From: an uncultured Bulleidia sp. | GTDB taxonomy: Bacteria; Bacillota_I; Bacilli_A; Erysipelotrichales; Erysipelotrichaceae | DNA: 64,000 nucleotides | NCBI GenBank assembly: GCA_947087645.1 | Contig: CAMUDN010000002.1 | Span: forward strand, 124,001-188,000 | Reading direction: 5' to 3' | Translations under genes and position numbers: made by a program | The notes under the pieces: generated by a model | Databases searched by the model: none | The model's input: the letters and a program-made list of their open reading frames with translations, nothing else | Told to the model about the DNA's origin: nothing | Part shown: piece by piece, positions 24,919-33,082 of the stretch | Position numbering within the stretch: the stretch's first letter is position 1 | Layout of the letters: every line of letters starts with the position of its first letter

Positions 24919-26047
24919 GAAAAGAAGTTTGATGTTTAATATTGTACGAGGAGCTATGGCAATTGGTATTGCTTTACTTGTAGCTGCAATATTTATTTTC
25001 ATCAGTTCAAAAGGTTCTACATTGAATGAAAAATTGAGTTCAACTTTTTCTGCTTTATCAACTATGTTAGTTAGACCTGTATTTAAAGCAAATGGAAGTT
25101 TTAGTTTAAAAAGTTTTACTGATGTTTTAGCGAGTATGATTCCGATTGTCTTTACTGGTTTAGCAACATGTGTAATGTTTTCAGCTAATCAATTTAATCT
25201 TGGCTCGGAAGGTGGTATCCTTTTGGGCGGTTTTGTGACTGCGTTAGTTGCTGTTTATGCTCCTTTACCAGGTGCTTTATTACCAATAGTAGCAATATTA
25301 GCCGGTACATTAGCAACGGGGTTAATGATGCTTATACCATCTGTTTTAAAAGCTAAGCTTAATGTTAGTGAGATGGTTAACTCATTGATGTTAAATTATG
25401 TCATCATGTATATGATTAAATTTTTAATGAATACTTTCATTGCTGATAAAACAAAAGGAACAGTTCAAACAGCTAATTTTCAAGCTCACTCTTTACTACC
25501 ACAATTAGTAAACAATGGTTCTAAATTATCAGTTGGTTTTATTGTGATGATTGTAATGGTTATTTTAATTACATTATTCATGTATTTTACCCGTTGGGGA
25601 TATGCTATTAGAATGATAGGGATCAATAAAAAGTTTTCTATGTATTCTGGTTTAAAAGTGTCATTTATTATTATTTTAGCTCAAGTTATTGGTGGATTAT
25701 TAGCTGGTATGGGTGGTGGCTTAGAAATGCTTGGTAAAAATATTTATTTTGACTGGACAACTTTACCTGGCTATGGTTGGGCTGGTATTACGGTAGCAAT
25801 TCTTTCTGGTAATAATCCGGCTTTCACACCATTAGCTGCTTTCTTTATTTCATATTTATCTAAAGGTTGTACTTTAATGTCAACATATTCACCAGTTCCT
25901 GCCCAATTAATTGATATTATTCAAGCAGTTGTTTTCTTATTCTTTGCTGCTGATCAATTCTTATCTAAATATCGTCAACGTCTAGTTGTTAAGAGTGCTG
26001 AAGAAGAATTGAAAGATAAGTTAAATCCGGAAGGAGGTAAGTTATAA
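24911..26047 (+). CDS. Nucleoside ABC importer permease 1
   Basis: The 378-residue integral membrane protein belongs to the BPD_transp_2 family of ribose/nucleoside permeases (NupP-like). It has an N-terminal helix, a short external region and about eight further helices. Motifs include FSANQFNLGSEGGILLGGF (about residues 90-108) and the coupling region GINKKFSMYSGLKVS, then GGLLAGMGGGLEMLG. It overlaps the ATPase by 8 bases and abuts the second permease, so the two form a heterodimeric channel. Confidence 0.93.
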   Translation: MNKKRSLMFNIVRGAMAIGIALLVAAIFIFISSKGSTLNEKLSSTFSALSTMLVRPVFKANGSFSLKSFTDVLASMIPIVFTGLATCVMFSANQFNLGSEGGILLGGFVTALVAVYAPLPGALLPIVAILAGTLATGLMMLIPSVLKAKLNVSEMVNSLMLNYVIMYMIKFLMNTFIADKTKGTVQTANFQAHSLLPQLVNNGSKLSVGFIVMIVMVILITLFMYFTRWGYAIRMIGINKKFSMYSGLKVSFIIILAQVIGGLLAGMGGGLEMLGKNIYFDWTTLPGYGWAGITVAILSGNNPAFTPLAAFFISYLSKGCTLMSTYSPVPAQLIDIIQAVVFLFFAADQFLSKYRQRLVVKSAEEELKDKLNPEGGKL

Positions 26048-27022
26048 ATGTTTAGCATGATATTTAATTCTGAATTTTTCTTTTCTGTTTTTCGTATTAC
26101 AGCACCTATTTTATTTGCTGCTTTAGCAGCTGTGATTTGTGAAAAGGCAGGTATTTCAAATATCGGTTTAGAAGGGACAATGATGATTTCTGCTTTATTT
26201 GGATCATTATTTGCTTATTATTCATCAAGTTGGTTTGTTGGTCTATTAGTTGCGGTTGTAATGGGTATTTTAGTTAGTCTTTTAATGTGCTTTTTTGCTT
26301 TTCGTTTAAAGACAGATATTATTTTAACAGGAACAGCGATTAATATGATTGGCTCAGGGGGAACAATTTTCTTAGTTAAAGTTATTACTGGTATTAGTGA
26401 AGGTAAACAATTTACATCAACAACTTCTTTTATTACAAGAGAATTACAGATACCTGATATTCATATACCGTTAATTGAATCTATTCCTTTTATTGGACCA
26501 GTTATTTCCGGTCATAATCTTTTAACTTATATTTCTTTTATTTGTGTTGCTTTAACATGGGTTCTTTTATATCGAACATCTCTTGGTCTAAATATAAGAT
26601 CAGTTGGGGAAAATCCAAATGCAGCTTCTTCAGTTGGGGTAAGTGTCAACAAAATAAAATATATTACAATGATTATAGCTGGTATACTTTGCGGTCTTGC
26701 AGGGGCTTTTATGTCGATGTATTATGCGGCAGGTTGGTCATTAGACATGGTAGCTGGGCGTGGTTTTATTGCTCTTGCAGCACAAGCAATGGGAGCGGGT
26801 GAACCGGTAGGAGCAATGTTTGCAGCCATTATTTTCGGTTTAGCACAAGCATTAGGTATTAAGATTTCGGCCATGGGTATTGATTCTAATTTAGTTTCGC
26901 CAATTCCGTACTTAATTACTATTATTGGTTTAGTTATTTTTGCTATCCATGAAATAAAAAAAGCTAAACATTTACGTTCTAAAGATATTTTACAAAAGCA
27001 GTCACCAAATGGGAGTAAATAA
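26048..27022 (+). CDS. Nucleoside ABC importer permease 2
   Basis: The 324-residue permease (NupQ-like) has about ten hydrophobic segments. Diagnostic stretches are CEKAGISNIGLEGTMMI near residue 30, VGENPNAASSVGVSVNKIKY as the coupling helix, and GAGEPVGAMFAAIIFG near the C-terminus. AAGGAGG, inside the end of permease 1, precedes its ATG. Its stop overlaps the ATG of the first nucleoside hydrolase (TAATG), linking import to cleavage in one transcript. Confidence 0.93.
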   Translation: MFSMIFNSEFFFSVFRITAPILFAALAAVICEKAGISNIGLEGTMMISALFGSLFAYYSSSWFVGLLVAVVMGILVSLLMCFFAFRLKTDIILTGTAINMIGSGGTIFLVKVITGISEGKQFTSTTSFITRELQIPDIHIPLIESIPFIGPVISGHNLLTYISFICVALTWVLLYRTSLGLNIRSVGENPNAASSVGVSVNKIKYITMIIAGILCGLAGAFMSMYYAAGWSLDMVAGRGFIALAAQAMGAGEPVGAMFAAIIFGLAQALGIKISAMGIDSNLVSPIPYLITIIGLVIFAIHEIKKAKHLRSKDILQKQSPNGSK

Positions 27023-27981
27023 TGAAAAAAATACCACTTATTTTAGATGGCGATCCAGGACATGATGATGCCATTGCTTGGACATTAGCTAAAGCAAGCT
27101 CAATATTTAATATTATGGCTGTAACTAGTGTTGCTGGTAACCAAGAGTTAGCTAAAACAACGTATAATGCAATGCGTATTTGTACTTTATTGGGTATTAA
27201 AGCACCAATTGCTAAGGGTCGTGAAGTACCATTATTATCAGATTTAATAACAGCTGGTAATTTTCATGGTGAATCAGGCTTAGATGGACCATCTTTACCA
27301 GAACCAAATATGACATTATCAGCTTTATCAGCAGTGTCATTAATGGCTAAAGTATTACAGGAAAGTAAGGAAAAGGTAACTATTGTTGCAACAGGACCAT
27401 TGACTAATATTGCTGAATTATTAGTGGCTCATTCTGAATTGAAGGAAAAAATAGAACAAATTTCAATTATGGGCGGTGGCTTAAGAAATGGTAACTGGAC
27501 AGCAGCAGCTGAATTTAATATTTTTGAAGATCCTGAAGCAGCAGATATTGTTTTTAAGTCAGGTATTCCTTTAATTATGTGCGGTTTAGATGTTACGGAA
27601 AAAGCAATTATCTATCCAGAAGATGCACAAAAAATAAGAAATTTAAATAATTCTGTAGCAAATATTGTTGCTGATTGGTTAGAATTTTTCTTTAAGCATC
27701 ATCGGGAATTAGGTTGGCAAGGGGCACCTTTACATGATCCTTGTGCAATAGCTGTATTATTGAAACCAGAAATTTTTACTATGAGAAAGGCTTATGTTCA
27801 AATTGATACGGGTGGACATTATACAAGAGGGGCAACAATTGGCGATTTTGATGGTAAATTAAGTGCAAAAAAGTGTAATGTACAAGTGGTTGTAGATATT
27901 AAACGGGAAGAATTTATACAATTGTTGATAGATAATTTTCAAACTTATAAAAATCATGAGGTAAAAATATGCAAGATTTAA
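27022..27981 (+). CDS. Nucleoside hydrolase 1 (IunH family)
   Basis: Hydrolyses the N-glycosidic bond of imported ribonucleosides to base and free ribose. The 319-residue protein starts with the calcium-binding motif LILDGDPGHDDAIAW (D-x-D-x-x-x-D-D), and contains VATGPLTNIAELL, MGGGLRNGNWTAAAEFNIFEDPEAA and the late HDPCAIAVLL. Its start overlaps the permease stop and its end overlaps the second hydrolase by 13 bases. Two paralogues in tandem suggest different base preferences. Confidence 0.92.
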   Translation: MKKIPLILDGDPGHDDAIAWTLAKASSIFNIMAVTSVAGNQELAKTTYNAMRICTLLGIKAPIAKGREVPLLSDLITAGNFHGESGLDGPSLPEPNMTLSALSAVSLMAKVLQESKEKVTIVATGPLTNIAELLVAHSELKEKIEQISIMGGGLRNGNWTAAAEFNIFEDPEAADIVFKSGIPLIMCGLDVTEKAIIYPEDAQKIRNLNNSVANIVADWLEFFFKHHRELGWQGAPLHDPCAIAVLLKPEIFTMRKAYVQIDTGGHYTRGATIGDFDGKLSAKKCNVQVVVDIKREEFIQLLIDNFQTYKNHEVKICKI

Positions 27982-28907
27982 TTCCGGTATGGATTGATAC
28001 TGATACAGGTGTTGATGATGCAGTAGCTTTATTATGTGCTTTGCAATTAGAAAATATTTTCATAAAAGGTATTTCAGCAGTAGCTGGTAATGTTGGTCAT
28101 GATCGGACTTTTGTTAATGCTCGAAATGTTTGTTCTTTAGCTAAAAGAGAAGATATTAAAGTATATCCAGGAGCTATTAAACCGTTGATAGTGGATTTAC
28201 AAGATGCATCATATGTTCATTATGCAGATGGCCTTGGCGGAGCTATTATTCCTGCTTCAAAAGCTAAAATAGAAACAAAAAAAGCATGGGATGCTATTTA
28301 TGAAGCGGCATTAGAAGCAAAAGGAGAATTGGAAATTGTTGCCATTGGACCATTAACAAATATTGCTATTTGCCTATATAAATATCCTGACTTAGTTAAG
28401 TATGTAAAAAGAATTTTAATCATGGGTGGAGCAATATCAGGTGGTAATTGTACAGCTTGTTCAGAATTTAATATTCATGTTGATCCTCATGCTGCTGAAA
28501 CAGTTTTTAAATGTGGTATTCCTATTGTTATGTTTGGTTTAGATGTAACAATGAAAGCTTTCTTAGAAGTAGAAGAAGTTTATGAAATGGCTAAAAATGG
28601 AACAAATATTAGTAAGTTTTATTTATCATCAACTAAATCAAATATAGATGTATATGCTAAAAATTATCGACCTATGCTTTGCTTACATGATGTATGCCCT
28701 GTTATTTATTTAAAATATCCAAAGATCTTTAGTGGCCAAATGGCGGGTGTATATGTTGAAACTCAGTCAGCTATTAGTTTTGGTAAAACAGTCAGTGATT
28801 TATGGAGTGATACAAAATTTAAAGATCGACATACATTAGTTATGTTAGATGTTCAAAGAGAGTTATTTAGAGATATAGTTGCGAATTTATTAATGAAGTA
28901 TAAATAA
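27969..28907 (+). CDS. Nucleoside hydrolase 2 (IunH family)
   Basis: The 312-residue paralogue keeps the metal site (WIDTDTGVDDAVALL), VAIGPLTNIAICL, MGGAISGGNCTACSEFNIHV and the C-terminal LHDVCPVIYL. The loop between residues 70 and 90 (LIVDLQDASYVHYADGLGG) differs from that of hydrolase 1 (LLSDLITAGNFHGESGL), the region that shapes base recognition in the family. It is translated from GAGGTAAAA inside hydrolase 1. It is the last gene of the import-and-cleave operon; a terminator follows at 28908. Confidence 0.92.
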   Translation: MQDLIPVWIDTDTGVDDAVALLCALQLENIFIKGISAVAGNVGHDRTFVNARNVCSLAKREDIKVYPGAIKPLIVDLQDASYVHYADGLGGAIIPASKAKIETKKAWDAIYEAALEAKGELEIVAIGPLTNIAICLYKYPDLVKYVKRILIMGGAISGGNCTACSEFNIHVDPHAAETVFKCGIPIVMFGLDVTMKAFLEVEEVYEMAKNGTNISKFYLSSTKSNIDVYAKNYRPMLCLHDVCPVIYLKYPKIFSGQMAGVYVETQSAISFGKTVSDLWSDTKFKDRHTLVMLDVQRELFRDIVANLLMKYK

Positions 28908-28940
28908 AAAATAACAATCCGGGGATAAGATTGTTATTTT
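28908..28940 (+). terminator. Terminator of the nucleoside import operon
   Basis: AAATAACAATC pairs with GATTGTTATTT around CGGGGATAA-type loop sequence, followed by TTTT. Confidence 0.8.
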
Positions 28941-28943
28941 GAC

Positions 28944-28969
28944 TTTTAGAAATATAAATATTTCTAAAA
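28944..28969. repeat. Perfect 26-base palindrome (12-base arms)
   Basis: TTTTAGAAATAT-AA-ATATTTCTAAAA directly follows the operon terminator. It has no T run of its own and may be an operator. Confidence 0.6.
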
Positions 28970-28979
28970 TTTTATTCAT

Positions 28980-29035
28980 ATGATTATGAAAAGGAGAGGT
29001 GTCAGTAATTCAACTGACGTGGTAATTGTAATCAT
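28980..29035 (+). promoter_or_regulatory. Nested inverted repeats, possible structured leader or small RNA
   Basis: ATGATTA (28980-28986) can pair with TAATCAT (29029-29035), enclosing GTCAGT-AATTCA-ACTGAC (29001-29018). Purine-rich AAAAGGAGAGGTG and ACGTGGTAATTG flank the inner hairpin. A terminator-like hairpin follows at 29088. No known riboswitch consensus is recognised. Confidence 0.35.
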
Positions 29036-29087
29036 TAATTATGGGAAAAATATGGGTAATATCTGAATTTTTTCTGAAGTTTAAAAA

Positions 29088-29123
29088 GAAAAAGAAAATT
29101 AGCCTTTTAGCTAATTTTCTTTT
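29088..29123 (+). terminator. Hairpin with T-rich tail upstream of the fructokinase gene
   Basis: AAAGAAAATTAGC (29091-29103) pairs with GCTAATTTTCTTT (29110-29122), ending in TTTTATAAT. Confidence 0.65.
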
Positions 29124-29140
29124 ATAATGGGAGAGAATGA

Positions 29141-29225
29141 AGAGTCAGTTTTATCTTTAACTGACTCTTATAATATACTTATTTATTGTGTGTATTGAAT
29201 GAAGTTTAGGTGAAGTTTAGGTGAA
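29141..29225 (+). promoter_or_regulatory. Hairpin, -10 box and tandem repeat before the fructokinase gene
   Basis: AGAGTCAGTT/AACTGACTCT (29141-29168) is immediately followed by TATAAT (29169-29174). It shares the TCAGT/ACTGA core with the hairpin at 29001. A direct repeat of GAAGTTTAGGT lies between it and the start codon. The region looks like an operator-promoter; the adjacent MerR protein is the obvious candidate regulator. Confidence 0.4.
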
Positions 29226-29240
29226 TTTCAAGGAGAAAAT

Positions 29241-30185
29241 ATGATTTATTGCATTGGTGAGTGTTTAATTGATTTCATTGCCCAAGATTGTAAGTCAAAT
29301 TTGGGAGAAGTAAATTCATTTTTAAAAAGAGCTGGGGGAGCACCTGCAAATGTAGCAGTAGCAGCTAGTAAGTTAGGGGCATCATCAGCATTTATTGGAC
29401 AGATAGGGAAAGATAGTTTTGGCTATTTTTTAAAAAGAGAACTAGAATATTACGGTGTTAATACACAATATACATTTTTAACTGATAAAGCAAAGACAGC
29501 ATTAGCATTTGTTAGCTTAGATGATAAAGCAGAAAGAGATTTTTGTTTTTATCGTCAACAAAGTGCTGATTTATTATTGTCTATAAAACAAGTTGAAAAA
29601 TTACAATTTAAGGTAAATGATTTTTTAATATTTGGTTCAGTTGGTTTAGTTCCATCAGCATTAAAAGAAACGACAACATATCTTTTACAAAAAGCTAAAA
29701 AGATGGGAGCTAAAGTAATATTTGATCCTAATTTAAGATTTAATTTATGGTCTTCAAAAGAAGAATGTTTGCAAACAGTAAGAGCATATCTTGGTTATGC
29801 TGATTATCTTAAATTAACAGAAGATGAAGCAGAATTAATTAGTGATAAGAAAAATGATAAAGAATATTTTTTATCCAAAGGAATAGAGGCAATTTTTTTA
29901 ACACTTGGGGAAAAAGGAGCTAAATATATCAGTCGTAAGCAAGAGATATATGTACCAAGTAAAAAAGTTAATTGTGTTGATACAACTGGTGCAGGCGATA
30001 GTTTTGTCGGTAGTTTAGCAATGCAGTTGCAGAATAAAAAATTGGCAAAATGGGATAAAAAGGAATTATTATCATTCTGTAATCAATGTGCTGGTTTAAC
30101 TGTAACTGTTAAAGGATCAATGCAAGCAAGTCCTTATTTGAAAGATGTAAATTATTTAAAAGGAGCTGAAAATGAAAGTACATGA
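29241..30185 (+). CDS. Fructokinase-like PfkB sugar kinase
   Basis: The 314-residue kinase opens with IYCIGECLIDFI and has RAGGAPANVAVAASKLGA, the signature of bacterial fructokinases (ScrK type), and closes with VDTTGAGDSFVGSLA carrying the catalytic Asp. It should phosphorylate a ketose such as fructose with ATP. No sucrose or fructose transporter is nearby. It starts after CAAGGAGAAAAT and overlaps the following merR-type gene by 14 bases, so kinase and regulator are coupled. Confidence 0.88.
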   Translation: MIYCIGECLIDFIAQDCKSNLGEVNSFLKRAGGAPANVAVAASKLGASSAFIGQIGKDSFGYFLKRELEYYGVNTQYTFLTDKAKTALAFVSLDDKAERDFCFYRQQSADLLLSIKQVEKLQFKVNDFLIFGSVGLVPSALKETTTYLLQKAKKMGAKVIFDPNLRFNLWSSKEECLQTVRAYLGYADYLKLTEDEAELISDKKNDKEYFLSKGIEAIFLTLGEKGAKYISRKQEIYVPSKKVNCVDTTGAGDSFVGSLAMQLQNKKLAKWDKKELLSFCNQCAGLTVTVKGSMQASPYLKDVNYLKGAENEST

Positions 30186-30972
30186 ATTTGCTAAGAGAAT
30201 TGGTTTACCTAATTCAACAATTCGTTTTTATGATCGGGAAAATATTACTGCAAGTGGCCGTAATAAAAGTAATAATTATCGTGATTATCAAAATTTAGAT
30301 GCACTTGTTATTTATAGTGCTCAATCTTTACGAGGCTTTAATTTTAGCATGGAAGATACTAAAAAATTACTAAACTCAGATGTGCTAGAATATAGTCAAT
30401 TAATGAAACAAAAAGAAGCAGAGTTAGAACTTGATATTTTACGTTCTAAACAAAGATTAAAGCGTTTAAAAGAGATGACATCATGTATGGATGTTGTTGA
30501 AAAAATTCCCAATCAAGTTTTTGAATATGATTTAGGAGAACATTATATCATTAAAAGTTTTGGGGATGATATAAAACAAAATTTAAATGCTGTGCAGAAA
30601 AAAACGATTGCTGATCTCAGTGAAGCTTTACCATTTAGTTATGTTGCTTTACATATTAAGAAAGAAAATATTTTAGCTCAAAGTAAATTTATTGCAGTTC
30701 AAATTGGCTTAGGTATTTTAGAAAGAAAACGTAAAGAAATAGATTTGCAAATTGATAAATCAATTGAATGTATTGGCTCAAAGCGAGTATTAGCCTTATA
30801 TGCTAAAGTTAAAAATCCTTTTCTTATTGAACGTAAAATAATTCAACCTATTTTAGAGCGTTTAGAAGAAAGTAATAAAGATATCAAAGATTTTTATGGT
30901 AAATTACATATTTCTTATACAGAAAAAGGTGAAAAATTTTATGGTATTATGATTGGCTGTGCAATGGAATAA
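30172..30972 (+). CDS. MerR-family regulator with a C-terminal effector-binding-like domain
   Basis: The 266-residue protein has an N-terminal MerR winged helix (KVHEFAKRIGLPNSTIRFYDREN, YRDYQNLDAL), a dimerisation coil (about 80-115) and a 150-residue C-terminal domain that looks like a GyrI/BmrR-type ligand pocket. The effector is unknown. Starting inside the fructokinase gene after AAAAGGAGCTG, it probably controls that operon; inverted repeats with TCAGT/ACTGA cores upstream of the kinase are candidate sites. Confidence 0.82.
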   Translation: MKVHEFAKRIGLPNSTIRFYDRENITASGRNKSNNYRDYQNLDALVIYSAQSLRGFNFSMEDTKKLLNSDVLEYSQLMKQKEAELELDILRSKQRLKRLKEMTSCMDVVEKIPNQVFEYDLGEHYIIKSFGDDIKQNLNAVQKKTIADLSEALPFSYVALHIKKENILAQSKFIAVQIGLGILERKRKEIDLQIDKSIECIGSKRVLALYAKVKNPFLIERKIIQPILERLEESNKDIKDFYGKLHISYTEKGEKFYGIMIGCAME

Positions 30973-31005
30973 AATGTTACAATGAAATAAATTAAGGGAG
31001 GTTTT

Positions 31006-31251
31006 ATGTTACTAAAAGTTATTCGTGAAAAAGAAATTGCTTATTATAATTGTCAACAAATAAAAGAAATTATTATTTCTCATTTATATGAAGATGATGG
31101 TCGTTATGATGTTGGTTTAGATATGTATAATGGTATTGAACCAATTCGTGTTTTTGCTAGTCAAGAAGATGCAGAAGCATTTGTTGCTCGCTTAGCTGAT
31201 AGTTTAGCTAAATTAGATAATGGTTCAGTTATTGATTGTCAAAAGATTTAA
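31006..31251 (+). CDS. Conserved-looking small protein of unknown function
   Basis: The 81-residue acidic protein shows a beta-alpha pattern (LLKVIREKEIAYYNCQQIKE, then VFASQEDAEAFVARLADSLA). I do not recognise a family. TTAAGGGAGG precedes the ATG at 31006. It lies 33 bases after the merR-type gene and just before a strong terminator, so it may be the last gene of the fructokinase operon. Confidence 0.6.
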   Translation: MLLKVIREKEIAYYNCQQIKEIIISHLYEDDGRYDVGLDMYNGIEPIRVFASQEDAEAFVARLADSLAKLDNGSVIDCQKI

Positions 31252-31292
31252 AGATAAAAAGATTCTAAGTGATTTAGAATCTTTTTATCTTT
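31250..31292. terminator. Strong bidirectional terminator
   Basis: A 19-base perfect stem (core AAAAAGATTCTAA/TTAGAATCTTTTT) around a five-base loop separates convergent genes and includes both stop regions. Confidence 0.85.
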
Positions 31293-31842
31293 AATGTAAA
31301 GCACAGGCAATAATATATGGTTGATGATCTGTTGTATATGTTTGAAAAAAGTTCTCAGTTAATATAGCGTATGAAGGTAAATGTCCTTGTTTTGGTAAAG
31401 AAATACTACCTGGATTTAAGAAATAAATACCTTCTTTTTTATTTGCAGTAGGGATATGTGTATGTCCTGAAAGAAATAAATCACCCGCTTTTAGAAAAGA
31501 TTGTATTTCTGGTTTATATAAATGACCATGACTTAAGAAAGCACGATGTTTGCCTATTTGAAAAAAAGAATAATCGGATAAAATAGGAAATGCTAATAAC
31601 ATTTGGTCAACTTCAGAATCACAATTACCACGAATAGCAATAATATCTTGCTTATATTCATTTAATAATAAAGATACTTCTTTTGGATTATAATCTTTTG
31701 GTAAAGGATTACGTGGTCCATGGTAAAGAATATCACCTAATAATAAGACACCATCAACATGGTGAATATTTAAAGCTTCAACAAATATTTTGGTAGCATA
31801 TAATGAGCCATGAATATCTGATATGACTAAGTATTTTTTCAT
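31291..31842 (-). CDS. yfcE: YfcE-family metallophosphoesterase
   Basis: The 183-residue protein has the calcineurin-like metal motifs: VISDIHGS near the N-terminus, LLGDILYHGPRNP, IRGNCDSEVD, LSHGH and SGHTHIP. Family members are manganese-dependent phosphodiesterases on small substrates. I chose the ATG at 31842, preceded by AGAGAGGAAA, rather than the longer frame reaching into the coaBC promoter. It diverges from coaBC. Confidence 0.88.
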   Translation of the reverse strand: MKKYLVISDIHGSLYATKIFVEALNIHHVDGVLLLGDILYHGPRNPLPKDYNPKEVSLLLNEYKQDIIAIRGNCDSEVDQMLLAFPILSDYSFFQIGKHRAFLSHGHLYKPEIQSFLKAGDLFLSGHTHIPTANKKEGIYFLNPGSISLPKQGHLPSYAILTENFFQTYTTDHQPYIIACALH

Positions 31843-31862
31843 ATTTTCCTCTCTTTCTAGCG

Positions 31863-31871
31863 TGTTATAAT
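31863..31871 (+). promoter_or_regulatory. Extended -10 promoter of coaBC
   Basis: TGTTATAAT (TG-N-TATAAT) lies 20 bases before the coaBC ATG, in the 48-base gap to the divergent yfcE. Confidence 0.5.
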
Positions 31872-31890
31872 GTTCAATAGTGAGGTTTTT

Positions 31891-33078
31891 ATGGCAAATA
31901 AACATATTGTAATTGGGGTAACAGCAGGCATAGCTGCATATAAAGTAGCTTCTCTTATATCTTATTTAAGCAAAGTAGGTCATGAAGTGCAAGTGATTAT
32001 GACTCAAAAAGCTTGTGCATTTATAACTCCCCTAACTTTACAAACATTATCAAAGAGAAAAGTATATGTTGATATGTTTGCTAGTAATGAAAATTATGAC
32101 GTTAAACATATTGAAATAGCTAAATGGGCAGATTTATTTGTAGTTGCTCCAGCTAGTGCTAATACGATAGCTAAATTAGCTAATGGTTTAGCTGATGATA
32201 TGTTAAGTACGTCTTTTTTAGCGACTAATTGTCCTAAATTGATTGTTCCATCGATGAATACTAATATGTTAGAAAATAGAATAACACAAGATAATATAAA
32301 TAAATTACGTCATTATGGTATCAAGGTTATGGAAGCAGATAGTGGTCTTTTAGCTTGTGGTGATATTGGTAAAGGTAAATTTCCACTGGTTGAGAAAATT
32401 GTCGATGAGATTGATCAACTATTAGTAACTAAAAAGGATCTTATGGGTAAAAAAGTTTTAATTAGTGCTGGTCCAAGTCAAGAATCTTTAGATCCTGTTC
32501 GCTATTTAACTAATCATTCATCTGGTAAAATGGGTTATGCTCTAGCTAAAGAAGCATATAATCGAGGAGCTGATGTTATTTTAGTTAGTGGACCGACGCA
32601 TTTACGTCAACCTTATGGTATCAATTTTTGTTCTGTTACAAGTGCTTCGGCAATGGCAAGTGAATTATTGAGCTATTATCCAGATGCTGATTATACAATT
32701 ATGGCTGCCGCTATAGCTGATTATACACCTAAAAATAAAGCACAAAATAAAATAAAGAAAAAGGAAATGGATTATGCATTAATGCTTACTAGAACAACTG
32801 ATGTTTTAGCAACCATGGGAAAGCTTAAAAAACATGGTCAAATATTAGTTGGTTTTGCGATGGAAACGGAAAATTTAATACATAATGCTAAAAGTAAGTT
32901 AATTAGTAAAAATTGTGATTATTTAATAGCTAATTCGCTTTGTGAAAAAGGATCAGGCTTTAAGGCTGATACGAATCATGCTTATTTGATCACAAAAGAT
33001 AAAGAGTTAGATTTTGGTTTATTAACGAAGAAAGAATTAGCTAAAAAAATTATTGATCAGATAATTAAAGGGGAATGA
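31891..33078 (+). CDS. coaBC: Bifunctional phosphopantothenoylcysteine decarboxylase/phosphopantothenate-cysteine ligase
   Basis: The 395-residue fusion makes 4'-phosphopantetheine from phosphopantothenate in two steps. The N-terminal flavoprotein CoaC domain (about 1-180) has GVTAGIAAYKV, APASANTIAKLANG and PSMNTNM; the C-terminal CoaB domain (about 185-395) has SAGPSQESLDPVRYLTNHSSGKMG and the lysine-rich KIKK motif. I chose the ATG at 31891, preceded by GTGAGG. coaX follows after 4 bases, making a CoA operon. Confidence 0.95.
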   Translation: MANKHIVIGVTAGIAAYKVASLISYLSKVGHEVQVIMTQKACAFITPLTLQTLSKRKVYVDMFASNENYDVKHIEIAKWADLFVVAPASANTIAKLANGLADDMLSTSFLATNCPKLIVPSMNTNMLENRITQDNINKLRHYGIKVMEADSGLLACGDIGKGKFPLVEKIVDEIDQLLVTKKDLMGKKVLISAGPSQESLDPVRYLTNHSSGKMGYALAKEAYNRGADVILVSGPTHLRQPYGINFCSVTSASAMASELLSYYPDADYTIMAAAIADYTPKNKAQNKIKKKEMDYALMLTRTTDVLATMGKLKKHGQILVGFAMETENLIHNAKSKLISKNCDYLIANSLCEKGSGFKADTNHAYLITKDKELDFGLLTKKELAKKIIDQIIKGE

Positions 33079-33082
33079 TAAG

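Noticed and set aside
28980..29035. Assignment of the nested stem structure to a known riboswitch class
   Set aside because: None of the consensus sequences I can recall (purine, SAM, THF, ZTP, fluoride, guanidine, preQ1) fits.
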